A stretch of DNA of 64,000 bases from Przewalskia tangutica (lineage: Eukaryota; Streptophyta; Magnoliopsida; Solanales; Solanaceae). Location of the stretch: contig CM056723.1 in assembly GCA_029844215.1 (NCBI GenBank), positions 4,610,980-4,674,979 of the forward strand. Reading direction: 5' to 3'. Position numbers and translations under genes: made by a program. Below are positions 36,150 through 49,205 of this stretch, piece after piece; within the stretch, counting starts at the first letter, position 1; the number at the start of each line of letters is the position of its first letter. The notes beneath the pieces were generated by a model that had not been told where the DNA came from, ran no database searches, and was given only the letters and a program-made list of their open reading frames with translations.

Positions 36150-36690
36150 TTGAATTCTAGACCGGATATGGGTGACATCGGATTAGTCCGGATATCGAGT
36201 CGAGATCAGGTAGCGGCCGAATCAGATTACACTGGATGAAGAACTGAGGGCATACCCATTCCGGATATGGCGACAACCGTTACTCCTTATTCATTAAGAA
36301 ATTATTATTGTTATTTAATTGTATTTAATTGTAGAATGATTCTCGAGTATCAATGATTTGTATTCATAGCTATAAAAGGTGCTCAACCTTCATGTTGGAA
36401 CATGAAGGGATTCTATTCTCATTATTCTCACTTGTATGATTTTACTCATTACAATTATAGTCACTAAGCTCTCATTATTGGCTTGAACCCGAAATAATAT
36501 AGTCAAGGACCGGACAAATCTTGCTGAGAAATTTCATTCAAACTAATTGCATTATAGGCCAATTTTCTTACTTATTCTTTATTTTTATTTACTTATTGTT
36601 AATTGCTTATAATTTAATATTGCAAATCAAATCACATATTCTTAAAATCACTAATAAATTCAAATGTAACTTTCTTTTGGATAAACAATT
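36150..36690 (+). mobile_element. Solo LTR of the Tat-type family
   Basis: Clearly related to the LTRs at 22568 and 25114. Shared words include TAGACCGG, CATTCCGGATATGGCG, GCTATAAAAGGTGCTCAACC, CTTCATGTTGGAA and the terminal GGATAAACA. No primer-binding site or gag follows, so it is a solo or truncated copy. It contains a small extra duplication (CATGTTGGAACATGAAGG) not seen in the other two. Confidence 0.8.
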
Positions 36691-37081
36691 ATTAAATTGC
36701 ATTTATGTAAACCAAGACCTGTTTTCTGCGTCGAAAATGGGCAATGCCATGTGATTCAATAACTCGTGGTCTTGTCCACTTGTGCCCAACCTTGTTCTTG
36801 AATAATATTGCTAACAATTTTTATTTTTTAATGAAATTTATTTCATCAATTTTCATAATAGATGAGTAAAATTCTTCTATGGTAAAACTAGTGTAGATGC
36901 ATGCATGAGTATCTACTCTTCTTGTATCTCTCCAAATTACTTTCAATTCTTAGGGCATGTGAATCTACATTTCTAGGTAAATATTCTTCAATATAGTTCC
37001 AAGTATTGGATGTGCGATTTTGAAATAACAAAATGATGGTTTTAAATTTTAAACAAAAATAAAAATTTAAACAGTCAAAAC
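36691..37081. other. Intergenic, nothing recognised
   Basis: AT-rich DNA between the solo LTR and the hAT element. Confidence 0.45.
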
Positions 37082-37091
37082 TTAGCTATAA

Positions 37092-40000
37092 GTCTAGGGC
37101 TGGCCAGTGGGCCGGGACGGGCCCACCGGGGTCGGGTTTGGCGGGAGCGGGACGGGGTCGGGGCGGGGACAATGGGCGGGTCGGTGGGCGGGCACGGAGG
37201 GTCGGGTCGGGCGGGACCATACCATGTCGTCCGATCCCGATCCCCGCTGGGTAAGTCGGGGCGGGACGGGACGGGTTGGCGGGTTTTGTGTGTTTTTTTT
37301 TTTTTTTTTAATTTTTTCACTAAATTAAAATTACTAAATTACTAAGTACTAACAAAGTAACATTAACATATACTTGTCATATAGTCATAATGTCATATAC
37401 ATATACTATAATATTATAGACTTATAGTATTATAATTTATAATTATAGTATTATAGTATTATACTCATATATATAATATATTTATAAAGTATAAACTATA
37501 AACTATAAACTATAAAGTATAAAGTTATAAACTAAATAATTAAACAAAGACAAGAATAGTGTAAAAACATCCAAGGAAATTGTTTTTGTGCCTTATATAT
37601 TATTAAAATCATTGAAATATCAAATATACAAGATTCAAAATTACATTGTATTGTACTGTTGTTGAAAAAAATATAAAAAGAGTGAAAGACATATAAAAAA
37701 TAAAAAATAGCAAAGAAATAAATTACAAATTTTAAAATATTTTTCTAATTTCTTTATAATTTCTTGTGGTTCTTGGTTGGAATTGGTATTTCTTGATCAA
37801 ATTGTTACAGGTCGCTAATCATGACTTCAGATAAATTGTCGTTGTAGTTGTAGTCATCTTATTCTTTAATCTCTGGTTGACCGAACATCCTTAGCTCCGC
37901 TCGTATCCAATCTCTGAATAGTACCGCCATCTCCAAGCCGCTCCGCTAACGAGTGTCGTGCTCTCCTATTTGCAATCTGCTCAGAAAAGCGCTTCGAAGC
38001 GGCGATGAGGCTTGAATGTTCAAAATATCTCGCCATCATTGAAAGTGTCGGAAATGTCTTCTCATTCGCTCCAATATTTCAACAAGTCTTCCTTCCTTCT
38101 TCATTGATAATCGCTTGGCAAGGTAAATTACCCGCAAAACAAAAACATCGAACTCACTAATTTGGTTAGCTGCTACCACGCACATTTTATTTACGAGGCT
38201 TTCAATAGAATTAATATTAGGCCTAGCCACGTAAAGCTTGTCTTTTTAGGTTGTGTTGAAGAAGAAGATGATACAAAAGTCGGTTGGTTACTAGCACTTT
38301 CTTCTTGCTGGTAATGCCGATATACTTTTTTGCATTCATCTTCTACGCTATTCAACACTTCTTCTAGCGTTAGTTCAATAGGTGGTTCAACATTTAAATT
38401 TTTGGGAGTTGGAGGTGGTAGTACGTCCATACAGTTATATATATTTTCAATAAGACTTTTACAACCCTCTACTTTAATAGTCGGGTTTAATACAGCACCA
38501 ATAATATAAATAGGGGGAATAGGAATAAAATATTTTTTTAATTTCATAAACATTTTTTTAATAGCTGCAGTATAAGCAGGTTTTTCCATATATTCTTTAA
38601 GAAGTAAAAATATTATAGCTATATAAAACAACATAGTTGAAATAGTAGGATAATATAAAGTAGAAAATTCTTTTGTTGCTCGTTGAAAATTTTCTAAAAA
38701 TACAATAAGTTCTCTAATTTTCTCCCAATCAGTATCCACAATCATATCATTTGGATTTTGATTATGGCGTTAAAAATAAAGTAATAGGTTTTCTATAGTC
38801 ATAAGCAACAACTAGTTGGTCATATAAAGAATTCCACCTAGTTGGTACTTCTTGAATTTTTCAGAAGATAGTCCACAATCGTGGCAAGTTTTTATATTCT
38901 TTTCTTTGTTGAATTCTATTATTTTTAAAAATAAAGTGTATAGCAAATTGTATTTTTCAAGAATATCTTGAAAAAGTGAAAGACCATCCTTTACAACTAA
39001 GTTATAAATATGACACGACATTTGATATGAAAATGTTTTGGAAAAGACGAGTTAAAACATTTCTTAAAATACTAATAGCGTAATTGTTAGAAGATGCATT
39101 ATCTAATGTAATACTCATAACTTTATCGGTTATTCCGTAATAATCGCATCAATAAATATTTTCAAATAAACTCACCATTATTACTACTATCTATATATCT
39201 ATATGCTAAAATACGTTTTGCATAGACCATTTATAATCTATCCAATGACAAAGTTTCCGTTAAATAATCATGGCGTTAGTACTACGACTATATCGAAGTT
39301 AAAGCGACTTTGCAATTTAAATGATATAATGCATAACGTAAATCTGCTGATATTCATGCAAATTTAAATACATCTCTTTTAACAGTTGATCTAGGAAAAC
39401 CTTTATAAGCGAGATTATACATATCTCTAATATAATGAATAAAACCGGAGATTCAGAAATGAAAAAGGCAAACCCTCCACAAAGAACTAATTTTGCTAGT
39501 GCTTCCCTATCTTTATGTTTATCGTATTTAGGGCCTCTGACTCCCCGTCATAGGGTTAATTTGACCACTGACTTTCTGGGACAGTAGTATGTGAACCTTG
39601 TCGATTGAGAGGACGCTTGCTCACCGCTTTTTCAATCATGTATTGGGCATGCAAGGCTTTGTGTTTTGCAACAGATGTCTTCCTAAACCCCGTCCCACCA
39701 TGACCTTGTCCATTTTAAAAGAATAAACATTTTTACAAGTTTTACATACAATACTTGATTAGCTACGTCCTCACAAAATATTTCCATACAACCGATTTTA
39801 ATGGTCGTTTCTGGGACCTCGCCTCATAGTAGGGGATAGGAGGCATTTCACTAGTGGGTGTATCATCATCTTCATTAATAGGTGTATCATCAACTAGAGT
39901 GTCATCTAAATTAAAATCTTCTTCAATTTCGTGATAATTATTTGTGTCAAGATCATATGGTATTTCAGAAACATTTCAGATCTATAAAATCATCTTGTCT

Positions 40001-40674
40001 AGGAATAATCGAACAGAATACTAGAAGAAGTACCGCTTGCCCTTGTTACCACCCCTACTGTAAGAAGCGACCACTTATCCTTACCAACACGCTCTTAGTC
40101 CTTTCATTTTAATTATGCTAATAAATAGTTAAAGATAATGAAATTAAATGTGCTAAATGAAATAAAGACAAAATAATAATTTAATGAGAGAACGAATGTA
40201 CCAAACGCAAGCGTAGAGTCGACGTGTAATCGAAGGTTGAAAATTGAAACTTTGCTCGATAGATAATCCTCGTTAGTTGCCAACTTCACTCCCAATTCTC
40301 AAATTAATAAATAGATTGAATATGTAGACAATGTTGAATAGAGATTGATTGAGAGATTAGAGTGTAGAAAGATTTGTGAAAATAATAAGAAGAGGAATGA
40401 GGTATTTATAGTTGAAAAATTGGGTTAAAGGGGTAGGGGTTGGGGAGGAGGCCTAAAATGGACGTTGTCCAACGCCAAAATGTAAAATGGCCGTTGGACA
40501 ACGGCTATTTTCTCAAGCGGGATTGGGGCGGGTCGGGCGGGATCGGGGCTGGCGGGTCGGGTCGGCGGGACCATACAACATCGCCCGGTTGAGCTCCAGT
40601 CCGTTTTTTTAATAGCGGTGTCGTGTCGAATTGGTGGGGCCAAGGCGGGTCGGTCGGCGACCACCATCGCCACT
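37092..40674 (-). mobile_element. Decayed hAT (Ac-type) transposon
   Basis: Bounded by TTAGCTATAA on both sides (37082-37091 and 40675-40684), which includes the expected 8-bp hAT duplication. The left end reads GTCTAGGGCTGGCC. Both ends carry GC-rich subterminal blocks (37094-37290 and 40510-40660) full of CGGG/GGGTC words in opposite orientation, in sharp contrast to the AT-rich middle. The interior holds a minus-strand transposase remnant. The outermost inverted repeats are eroded. Confidence 0.8.
38036..39770 (-). pseudogene. hAT transposase remnant with BED zinc finger
   Basis: Read on the minus strand. The N-terminal BED finger is at about 39640-39760 (CKTCKNVYSF... GLGRHLLQNTKPC). Next is a heavily stopped stretch with SRSTVKRDVFKFA-like and YAKRILAY-like words, then SCHIYNLVVKDGLSLFQD (38812-39021). 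The longest intact piece (38191-38745) reads DTDWEKIRELIVFLENFQRA, TKEFSTLYYPTISTMLFY and GAVLNPTIKVEG, the standard order for plant Ac-type transposases. The C-terminal dimerisation part is short and shifted in frame. It is not functional. 'RNase H-like hAT fold' follows from the family. Confidence 0.85.
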
Positions 40675-40684
40675 TTAGCTATAA

Positions 40685-42142
40685 CTTGTGATTGCATGTC
40701 TTTGTATGGTTGGAAAGAAAAAAAATATCTTATATCAATATTATTCCGTCCGTTTACTTTTACTTGTTCACTATTGACTTTCCACACCCTTTAAAAAATA
40801 ATAAATACAATATATAATTTACCATAATATCCATATTAATTAGTGCATAATTTTAATAAACTTAAAAAATGATTTGAAATTAGTAATTAATATACTATGA
40901 GTAAAACAAAAAAAAAAAATTGTTTTTTTTTAAATGACAAGTAAAAATAAAAATATATTTTTAGTATAGCAGAAAATTAAAATTGAACCTAGGGAGTAAC
41001 AAAGTTTGTTGGATATATGAATACACTTTTTATATAGGGATGCACCTCATGGCCTTACTTTTAATTACTAAAGCCAAAGACCCAAATACAACAAAGACTA
41101 ACTTCTTGATAGATTCAGAATTTAAAATTTATTAAATAATTATATAAAATATTTATATATGGATTTTAAATTTATTTTATATATTTAATAAATTTATTAA
41201 TGTATATACTAAAAGTACTAAATTTAGCCGACCCTATATATAACCTTCTAGTTCTAAGTAACGCCCCCGATCCATTGCTTGTGATTCATGATAAAATTAT
41301 GAGGTAATAGGTAAAATATAAATTTATAGGTCTAAAACAAATAAAAATGACTTTATTGAATCTTTCTATAATTTGAATGACTATCTAAGAAATTAACTCA
41401 AACAGTAGGATACAATTAATCAATTAATTAATGTCGCTAGTGGATTATCAAGAACAATTGCTCTCTTTTCATTTATAGAGGGACCAATGTGATTTTCTCT
41501 GTCCCATTGAAGATATGAAGACCCTAATTGTCCCCTTCCATTTACCAATGCTGCCAAATTTAATTTGTTATACCTTCTTTTTCTCTCTCTTTATTTCTTC
41601 ACTATATGATGCATCTTCTTCCCCTTTCTAAGAGCCAGCTAGATGGTTGTACTTAAAATAATAAAAATAAAATAGAAAGAACCAAAAAATAAGAAAATAA
41701 AAAACAAAAGTTGGGTTGTACTAAATAGTTGTTAATTCCGAGTGAATCAAAGTAGTGCATTAGATATAGGGTTGGCAATGGATTGAATCGGGTGTAGCTC
41801 AATCCGCCTTCACCCGTCAACTATCCATCCACCATTCGACCCATTCATCACTCTATTTTTTCTTCATTCACATCCGATCTACCCATCATCCACGGCTGAA
41901 TCGGGTGCTTGACAGATAAAAATTATAAAGAGAAAAATTGTATCCCGCATCTAAAATTTGATCAAGTTTGCAATTACGTCTTTTTTACTTTTTTCTATGT
42001 TGTTTACTACTGTCAATATTGAGAACATGGAACAATTGTATCTTTGAAGTTTAGGTTGGTGGTAGTCCTCAGTATCTAGAATGGCTCAAGAATGATTAAG
42101 CTAAGCTTGAGTTGTAACTATGTAAGAGTCAAAGACAAATAT
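40685..42142. other. AT-rich intergenic region
   Basis: No gene. 41768-41910 (AGGGTTGGCAATGGATTGAA... with repeated GAATCGGGTG) resembles the end of a hAT-type MITE, but a matching second end and duplication were not found. Confidence 0.45.
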
Positions 42143-42147
42143 CTATG

Positions 42148-44772
42148 TGTCACGATCCGAACCGACGGGTCGCGACTAGTGTCCTATATAGGCACCCTTA
42201 AACCCACACATCACATATAATCAATAGAAGCTAAGGAAAACTCATAATCACATAACAAAAGGGATCCTGTTCCCTGAATAGTAATAGCAAACTCGTATAA
42301 TAAAACAGGCAAGCCGACAAGGCCGCCACTGTACATAAAAATATCCAAACGAACTACAACTGTACATATGTCCAACTCACACATGACTACAGACCTCTAA
42401 GATTATGACAGTGAAATATGACGGGATAAGGCCCCGCCGTACCCCTGAATATACATAAGCCTATAATCAAGATATGTACCAAAATGACCGAAAGAATGGA
42501 GCTATCCCAAAAGCTGAACAAAGATTCTAAGCTCGCGGACCACCAAACTGAGTACCTATACCTGCGGGCATGAACGCAACCCCCCGAGAAGGGGGTCAAT
42601 ACAACAATGTACTAAGTATGTAAACATAAAGTACTGTAAATAAGATCATAACTGGCCAAAAATGACAGAGACAAGTATGATAATCGAAATACCAGATCCA
42701 ACTGTGCCATATAAAATAGAGAATCAACTGTGCCTTTTAAAATGTTAGAGTCATATACTGTCCTGGGTACCTATACCCGCATCATGGAAGCATGTCCATG
42801 AAATCATATACTGTCATGAGTATCTATACTCGCATCATGGATACATGTACATGGAATCATATACATATAAATATTGTCGGCCCTCTAGCGAGGGACTCGG
42901 TGAACAAATGCTAGGATCTACGCACGACTGTCATGAGTATCTATACTCGCATTATGGATACATGTCCATGAAATCATAATACAAATAACATTGCCGGCAC
43001 TCTAGCGAGGGACTCGGTGAACATTGCTGGCCCATTATGGGATTCGGTGAATGAAATAATAACACTTACACGAATAGCTATCATGAGCAACCATGTGCAA
43101 TTTAAATCATCCTTTGACTCTCAATAAAAAAATTAAAGTGAACTTTCATTTTAGAAAAACCAAGACTCTATCATATCATGTATCATTAAGAATTAGGATT
43201 TTGTCGTACACTTACTTCATATAAATCATGTCAAAAGAAGAAAGGATAGTTTCACATACCTTATCGGCTATACCAACACGATAAATAGAATACGTCTCAA
43301 TTAGAACTTCAACCTATAATAACAATAACACGTCTATCAACTTCATTCTTACTAGTGTAAGTCATATATCACAAGATGGTTCTCTTTTCATAGAAAAATT
43401 CGGGCAGCACTTCCCCTATTTATATCTACATCCACGACTTACAAACAAGGCCAATAACATCAATAACCAAGTACCAATTAAGGACATAAACAAAACAACA
43501 ACCAAGGTGATCGACATACCTACTTCACATGTTAATCCGACCTCTTAATCCATATAAACAGTCCACTAAAACACTTCATACTTCAACAATAGCGAGGGTA
43601 AAATGTGAAGCTTTTCTACACCATTCTATACTCTTATTCCTTTAGGACATTCAGTAGCAGTTACCACATTAAACATGAATGTATGTAACTAAATTTCCAG
43701 CATTCTACACGCATAAAACCGTCCCTAAAACTGCATAACAACGCCCCACAGTTTCATGCAGTATCAGCCAATATCCCAAAACCAAAGCCCTTTCCACAAC
43801 TCTTTAAAATCCAATTCATATTTCATCACTATATAAAACATATCAACTTTCAATAACAAGATTCCTTCATTTTAACATGCAATAAGTAACCATAACAACA
43901 ACAATAGCCAACGAATCCAATACAATAAAAACAGTCCATAAATCGGCTAGTTTGCCAAAACTGTCACATGCACTTCTTATTCTCCATTTCTCTTAACACA
44001 AGTTCATCCCTTAATTATAACAACATTTAACTTCCATTATCTATAAGAGGAAGAAGAATTATTACCTTAATCTTATGCCAAAACAGTCTCTAAGTCTCGG
44101 CCACTGCTTCACTTTTGCACCACTTCTTCACGTTACAATAACACACACATATCGTCTACAAGCTTGTAACCATCTTTCTTTGATGTTTTCCTTTCATAAG
44201 GTTCATCTCCAAACTTAGGGTTTCAAGGCAGTTTTGAAGCCAAAAATCGTGACCCACTATTTTGGAGAGTTAACTCAGCTTAGAACTTAGTTAATGAGCT
44301 TAATCTTGGAAAATAAGTTAATCTCGTTCTTCACTTTGCTAAGGATTTCGAAAACTTGAAGGAGAATGAAGAGAGAAAAGAGTTTGGATGAGAAGATATT
44401 TGTGAGCTAAAGGCAAATAAGTCTTGCAAGCCTTGTATATAATTGGTGCTTGTAGGACAAGTGGAGGGGGGGGGGGGGGGGACCCATGAACCCCACTTGT
44501 ACACTTGTCTTTCTCTTCACAAAATATCTCCCACACTTAGCCAAAAATTATGAAATTTTCGATGGACCTTACCTCATAATGTCAAGACTTAATAATATAA
44601 CACTAAGTCCATAACTCTATTGGAAAGAATTCAACTACTAGTATTACTTCTCGTCGTCACATTTATTGTATCCAAAATTATTATATATAAATATACTTTC
44701 CTTCCAACGTTCAAATCTTATTTTCCTTAGTTACGTTCTCACTTATATGTCAAGGAATTACGAGGTGTAACA
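42148..44772 (-). mobile_element. 2.6-kb solo gypsy LTR
   Basis: Starts TGTCACGATCCG and ends GAGGTGTAACA, with a perfect duplication CTATG (42143-42147 and 44773-44777). On the minus strand it starts TGTTACACCTCGTAA and ends GGATCGTGACA, typical of nightshade gypsy LTRs. Part of it (42390-42460: ACAGACCTCTAAGATT... GGCCCCGCCGTACCCCTGAA) matches 55135-55200 in the LTR of the 8.4-kb element, so the two families are related. It contains a degenerate repeat around 42755-42975 (GTCATGAGTATCTATACTCG) and a 14-G run near 44466. No internal region is left. Confidence 0.88.
42755..42975. repeat. Degenerate tandem repeats within the solo LTR
   Basis: Three copies of a word close to GAGTATCTATACTCGCATCA followed by TGGATACATGT, two of them accompanied by CTCTAGCGAGGGACTCGGTG. 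Confidence 0.8.
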
Positions 44773-44777
44773 CTATG

Positions 44778-47289
44778 TTTGTTATGTCTTATACGTATTA
44801 CTTAAATTGAGTCATTAGTCTTGACTCTCGATGTGAGCTCTTATATCTATCTCTAATAATAATATCTTAGATGCATGAGTGATTTGGGACATTGCTTGTC
44901 GTATAAGGGCTACAAATTTTATGAATTTGGAAAAACAAAACTTTCCTGTTTCTGATGAATATGAAGATTTCGAAGAATTTTTTGAGCTCTTGCTGAGTTC
45001 CTCTTACCCAATTTTTCTCCTGAGACTCAAACAGCGAGTGAAATAGATTTTGATATTCCTTCTCGAGCTCCTATTTCTTCCTTAAAGGAGATTCGAGAAA
45101 AGATGGAATAGGAAGACGTGTTTCCAGAACGAACAAGATACGGATTGAGAAGGGGGAGTTAGCAAAGTTAGACAAAATTGGAATGAGACTTAGAGGTAGC
45201 AATGCCAAGTAAATTTTCTTAAATAAATCTGTATTGAGACGTGTCATATACACTCAATTGTTAGTTAGCCTTGCAATTTACCAAAAGGCAACGTTATTGA
45301 TTGACATTCACAAAAGTTTCAAGTGATTCATTTCCATTAACCTTATGAATAGACCTGCTTTTTGCACATTCAAGATCTTTAAGAATTTCAATGCAACCAC
45401 TCATGATTTCGATGTGTATAGACCCCCCCCCCCCCTCTTTAACTAGAGTCCTATATACTTCAAAAGTATACATTCACGTCAAAGCTTTAACTGATGTATA
45501 ATTTCACACATTAGGTGAATTAATCAAAGACTCAAGAAAAAGGGTGAAATAGAGGAATTTATAACATGTACAGTACTAATGTACTATTTAACAAGTCTGA
45601 TTTAATAACTTGAAAATTATAAAACAACAACTTGCTAATTAATTAAATTTTATAAATAGAGCAATTTTTTAATTAACTATTACTAGTTGTATATGTATAA
45701 CGTATATTAGAAAAACATGAAATGGATAGGAGACTAGAAGATTTTGGACTTGGTCATTGTCACCGCTAAATTTCACCTGATCAACTAATGGACTGTGGTC
45801 CCATCAATTACAATCATACCTAACAACTGCGAATTGAGAATTTTTATTCACGATGTTCGAAAAAAATAACAAAAGTTAAATATAAAAATAATGTTAGTCT
45901 CTAAAAATCAAACTTAGGATGTTGGAGACAATTTTGAACACCCTGAACCATTTGAACTGACCTTTTATATTTGTTCAGGATGTTCAAATTTAATATATAT
46001 ACATAAACACATAAAATATATCCTATTTTACCCTGTAATTCTTTTCGAGGGTGTTCACCTCCATGTAAATCCGTCGTCCCTGATAGTTAACATTCTACGA
46101 CTATAAAAAGGAAGAAAAAAAGAGAAGGAAATACTGCAACATTTAAATTGACAATAAGTTTCATAAGAATGAGAAGTCAACAGATTTTGATCGAAATTTT
46201 GACTAATGAAATCACTAAAAAGATTAAGAAACTAACACTCCTACTATCTCAAATTTGTCTTTTCAGTTTGTTCTAAAAAAATATAATATTCTTTAATATA
46301 TAAAAATAATTTAATCTTAAAATTCTAATTTATCGTTAAATAATTTATAATTATATAATAATCTACACTTTGAGATAAATTATAATAATACTATTCAAAA
46401 GCCATTTTTTGAATTGCGTGTCCCGTTAAATAATGTCACATCACACAAATAAAAGAGTAAATTTCATTTAACCCCCTTAATCTTTTATATTTACAAAATA
46501 ATACCCCCTTCAACTTTTAAATGGGCTAATAAACCCCCTTAATAGTACATGCATCAACTCCCAAAATTTAATAGGATTATTGCATGTAATTTTAAAATAT
46601 CAAAAAATAAACTTCAATTATGATCAGCTATTATATATTTTTCTCAAAAATGAAAAATAATTATTAAAAATTAAAAGAGTAGCTCGGTTGGGTCCAGGAT
46701 AAATTGTCATAAGAAATGAGTAATTTCTTTTAATTTACCTAAAATAATATAGTTATTCATAGTAGTACCTACTAAAAAGTAGTTATCGTCTTATCGATAG
46801 TGACTTTGTACTAGCACATCAACAGTTTCATTTATGTCAAAGTCTTTTTTCTCTCTCTGGTCTTCTTTGACTATTTTGTCTTCATATTTTTTGGTACGTA
46901 TTTTCTTCATCATTTGGCACCATATAATTGGCATAAAGCTACAATCGACACACATTTAGATGAATATTAATCTCACACCTAAGTTAGTGCTCCCTTCTAC
47001 TTATTTTTTTAAGTTGGTGGACTACAATCTACATAAATTTTTCAAGTAGGGACATGAAAAATTATTAAGTATGAGTATGAAATGTCACAAGGGCTATGCA
47101 TAGTTGGTAGTATCTTGATCAATACTGTCACTCTAAATGTTGCTACTATCATACAATTCTCTGTGTACTCATGCAGTTAAAAAATGATGAAAGGACCGAG
47201 TTAGTATTGACCCCACGTGTGCTATTATATGAATCATTTTGTCTACTACTACTACTATGTACAACCCAAAAGACTAATAATTTATACTG
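44778..47289. other. AT-rich intergenic region
   Basis: No gene supported. 44930-45190 has a short coding-like frame (ALAEFLLPNFSPETQT... ISSLKEIREKME) with no family I recognise. A run of C lies at about 45422-45435. 45920-46080 contains GTTCAGGATGTTCAAAT and GAGGGTGTTCACCTCCATG words typical of dispersed repeats. Confidence 0.4.
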
Positions 47290-47297
47290 GTGACAAA

Positions 47298-48075
47298 TAG
47301 GGATGATAATAGATAGGATCTGGATCAGATTCTACTAGATTCAGATCCGTTTTTATATATGTATCCAGATCCGGATTCAGATCAATCGGGTCCATAAAAA
47401 TCAGATTCAAATCCAGATCCATCGGATTCACCGGGTCCACGGATCGGATCTGGATCCACATGTAAAAAAAATTGCCTTAATAATATTCCAACATTCAACA
47501 TGTCAATTGGTCATCCAGCCAAGACAAAGATCAAAATCATTGGAAAGGATCAACATGATGCAAGAACATTCTCAATTTATTTTCTAGGAAGAAGTTAAGA
47601 TCTTGTCGAGAAGGAACACTGAGCACATGGAATCTACTATTCTGGTAATGGCTTGTCATCTTAGATTAAAAGTGTGACTGTATTGGACAGACATAAGCAA
47701 GGGGAGTTTTTCAAAACTGAAACCTTTTTTTATTTAACTAATTGACAACATATTAATTTTAAACTTGCACATATATTACTTCTTATTCTTATGATATTGA
47801 ATGATTTAATTATCCGCTATCATAAGTAATTCTTCTCCAAAGATATTTTTCAAGTTCGATTCATTCTGTCCTATTATTCTCCTCTTATGAATGTATAATG
47901 TATTTAATAAAAACGGATCCACGGATCGGATCTCAAAAACAAGATTCATATCCAGATCCGATCCATCATAAATGGATCCGGATCCGTCGGGTCCAAATTT
48001 TGAAGATTCATATTTTATAAAATGGATCTGGATCCACCGGATTCGGATCGGGTCCAGGATCCGTTGCCATCTCTA
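47298..48075. mobile_element. Non-autonomous hAT element (778 bp)
   Basis: Perfect 8-bp duplication GTGACAAA at 47290-47297 and 48076-48083. Ends are imperfect inverted repeats: TAGGGATGATAATAGATAGG against TAGAGATGGCAACGGATCCT. Both subterminal regions are dense in GGATCTGGATCC/GGATCCGG words. The centre (47470-47880) is AT-rich, with no open frame. Confidence 0.88.
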
Positions 48076-48083
48076 GTGACAAA

Positions 48084-49197
48084 CGAAGTCGAGCCCATCT
48101 TTTGATTAATTTCACTAAGTCGTTGAGTAGTTCACGTCTACGTTTTTATTTACTTAGGTATTTGATGGTCGAAACGTACTGCTCCAAATTAATTTAAATT
48201 TGTGTCGAGTGCACCGTTCGAGGGAAACTTTTTATTAAGATATTTTCTATTTTCGGTACTTGAATCGAAACTATTGATAAAGAATTAAGAGATTTCAACT
48301 ATCTCACCATATTTTGATGACAAATCTCTATGAGAAATTAGTGAACAAATATACACTAAACATATTTGACTAAGCTTATGCGAAATATTAAGTGATTATT
48401 TTAGAGAGTTGAGATGTCCGATCAAATTTTAGAAAAAAAGTAATTTTGAATAGTATCGAAAGTTGAAAAATAACATTTTCCAATAGCATTTTTAGAACCT
48501 TGGCCAAGCCAAATTGATGCTCAATATTAGCAAAAGTACTTATCAAATTGATTGAACAAATATAATCTATTACTCTTTTATACTTTTCGAAAACCTTTTC
48601 TAATAAAAACACTTTTCACAATAAGCAGATTTTAGAAGGTTATCCAACAAATTGTATAATTAAAAGAATAAAGGTTGCCCGAACAAAGTTTAGTAACAGC
48701 TCATACGTGAGAATCAATTTCCAGGACTAGGCATTATTGGCTCCTTAAAATCTACTTAATGAACGACAATTATACAGATATGTAAGGACACCAGGGACAA
48801 ATTAAAGTTGGTCGTGGGATTATCAAATTTTACTAGGTGATAAAGATACTACAAGCACTATAACGATGAGCAGGTCCACTTACTCCCATTTTTAAGCCTA
48901 TCTGATTAGTGGAAAGATAAGTCAAAAGCACAAACACTATTGATGATAAGCACTTAATTAATTTATTAAACTAGTATATCATTATAAAGTGTTTTTCCTT
49001 CAATCATCTTTTATTTTTTTAATTTTTAATTTTGCAATGAACAGCAAGGATACAACACGTATGTGTAGGGCTGGAGACACATCCATAATGTGTAAACATT
49101 TGGGCAAACAAAAATTGGGCTGGATTTGTTACCAAAGGCATTGTTAAAATAGGCCCGACCAGCGTTGTGTTTGTCGTGAGCTGGGCCTCTTCTTAAT
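48084..49197. other. AT-rich intergenic region
   Basis: No gene, RNA gene or transposon terminus recognised. Confidence 0.5.
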
Positions 49198-49205
49198 CGG
49201 CTAGT

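Noticed and set aside
37094..37290. GC-rich island as a CpG-island promoter
   Set aside because: It is the subterminal region of a hAT element, mirrored in inverse orientation at 40510-40660.
41768..41910. hAT-type MITE
   Set aside because: One end-like sequence only; no second end or duplication.
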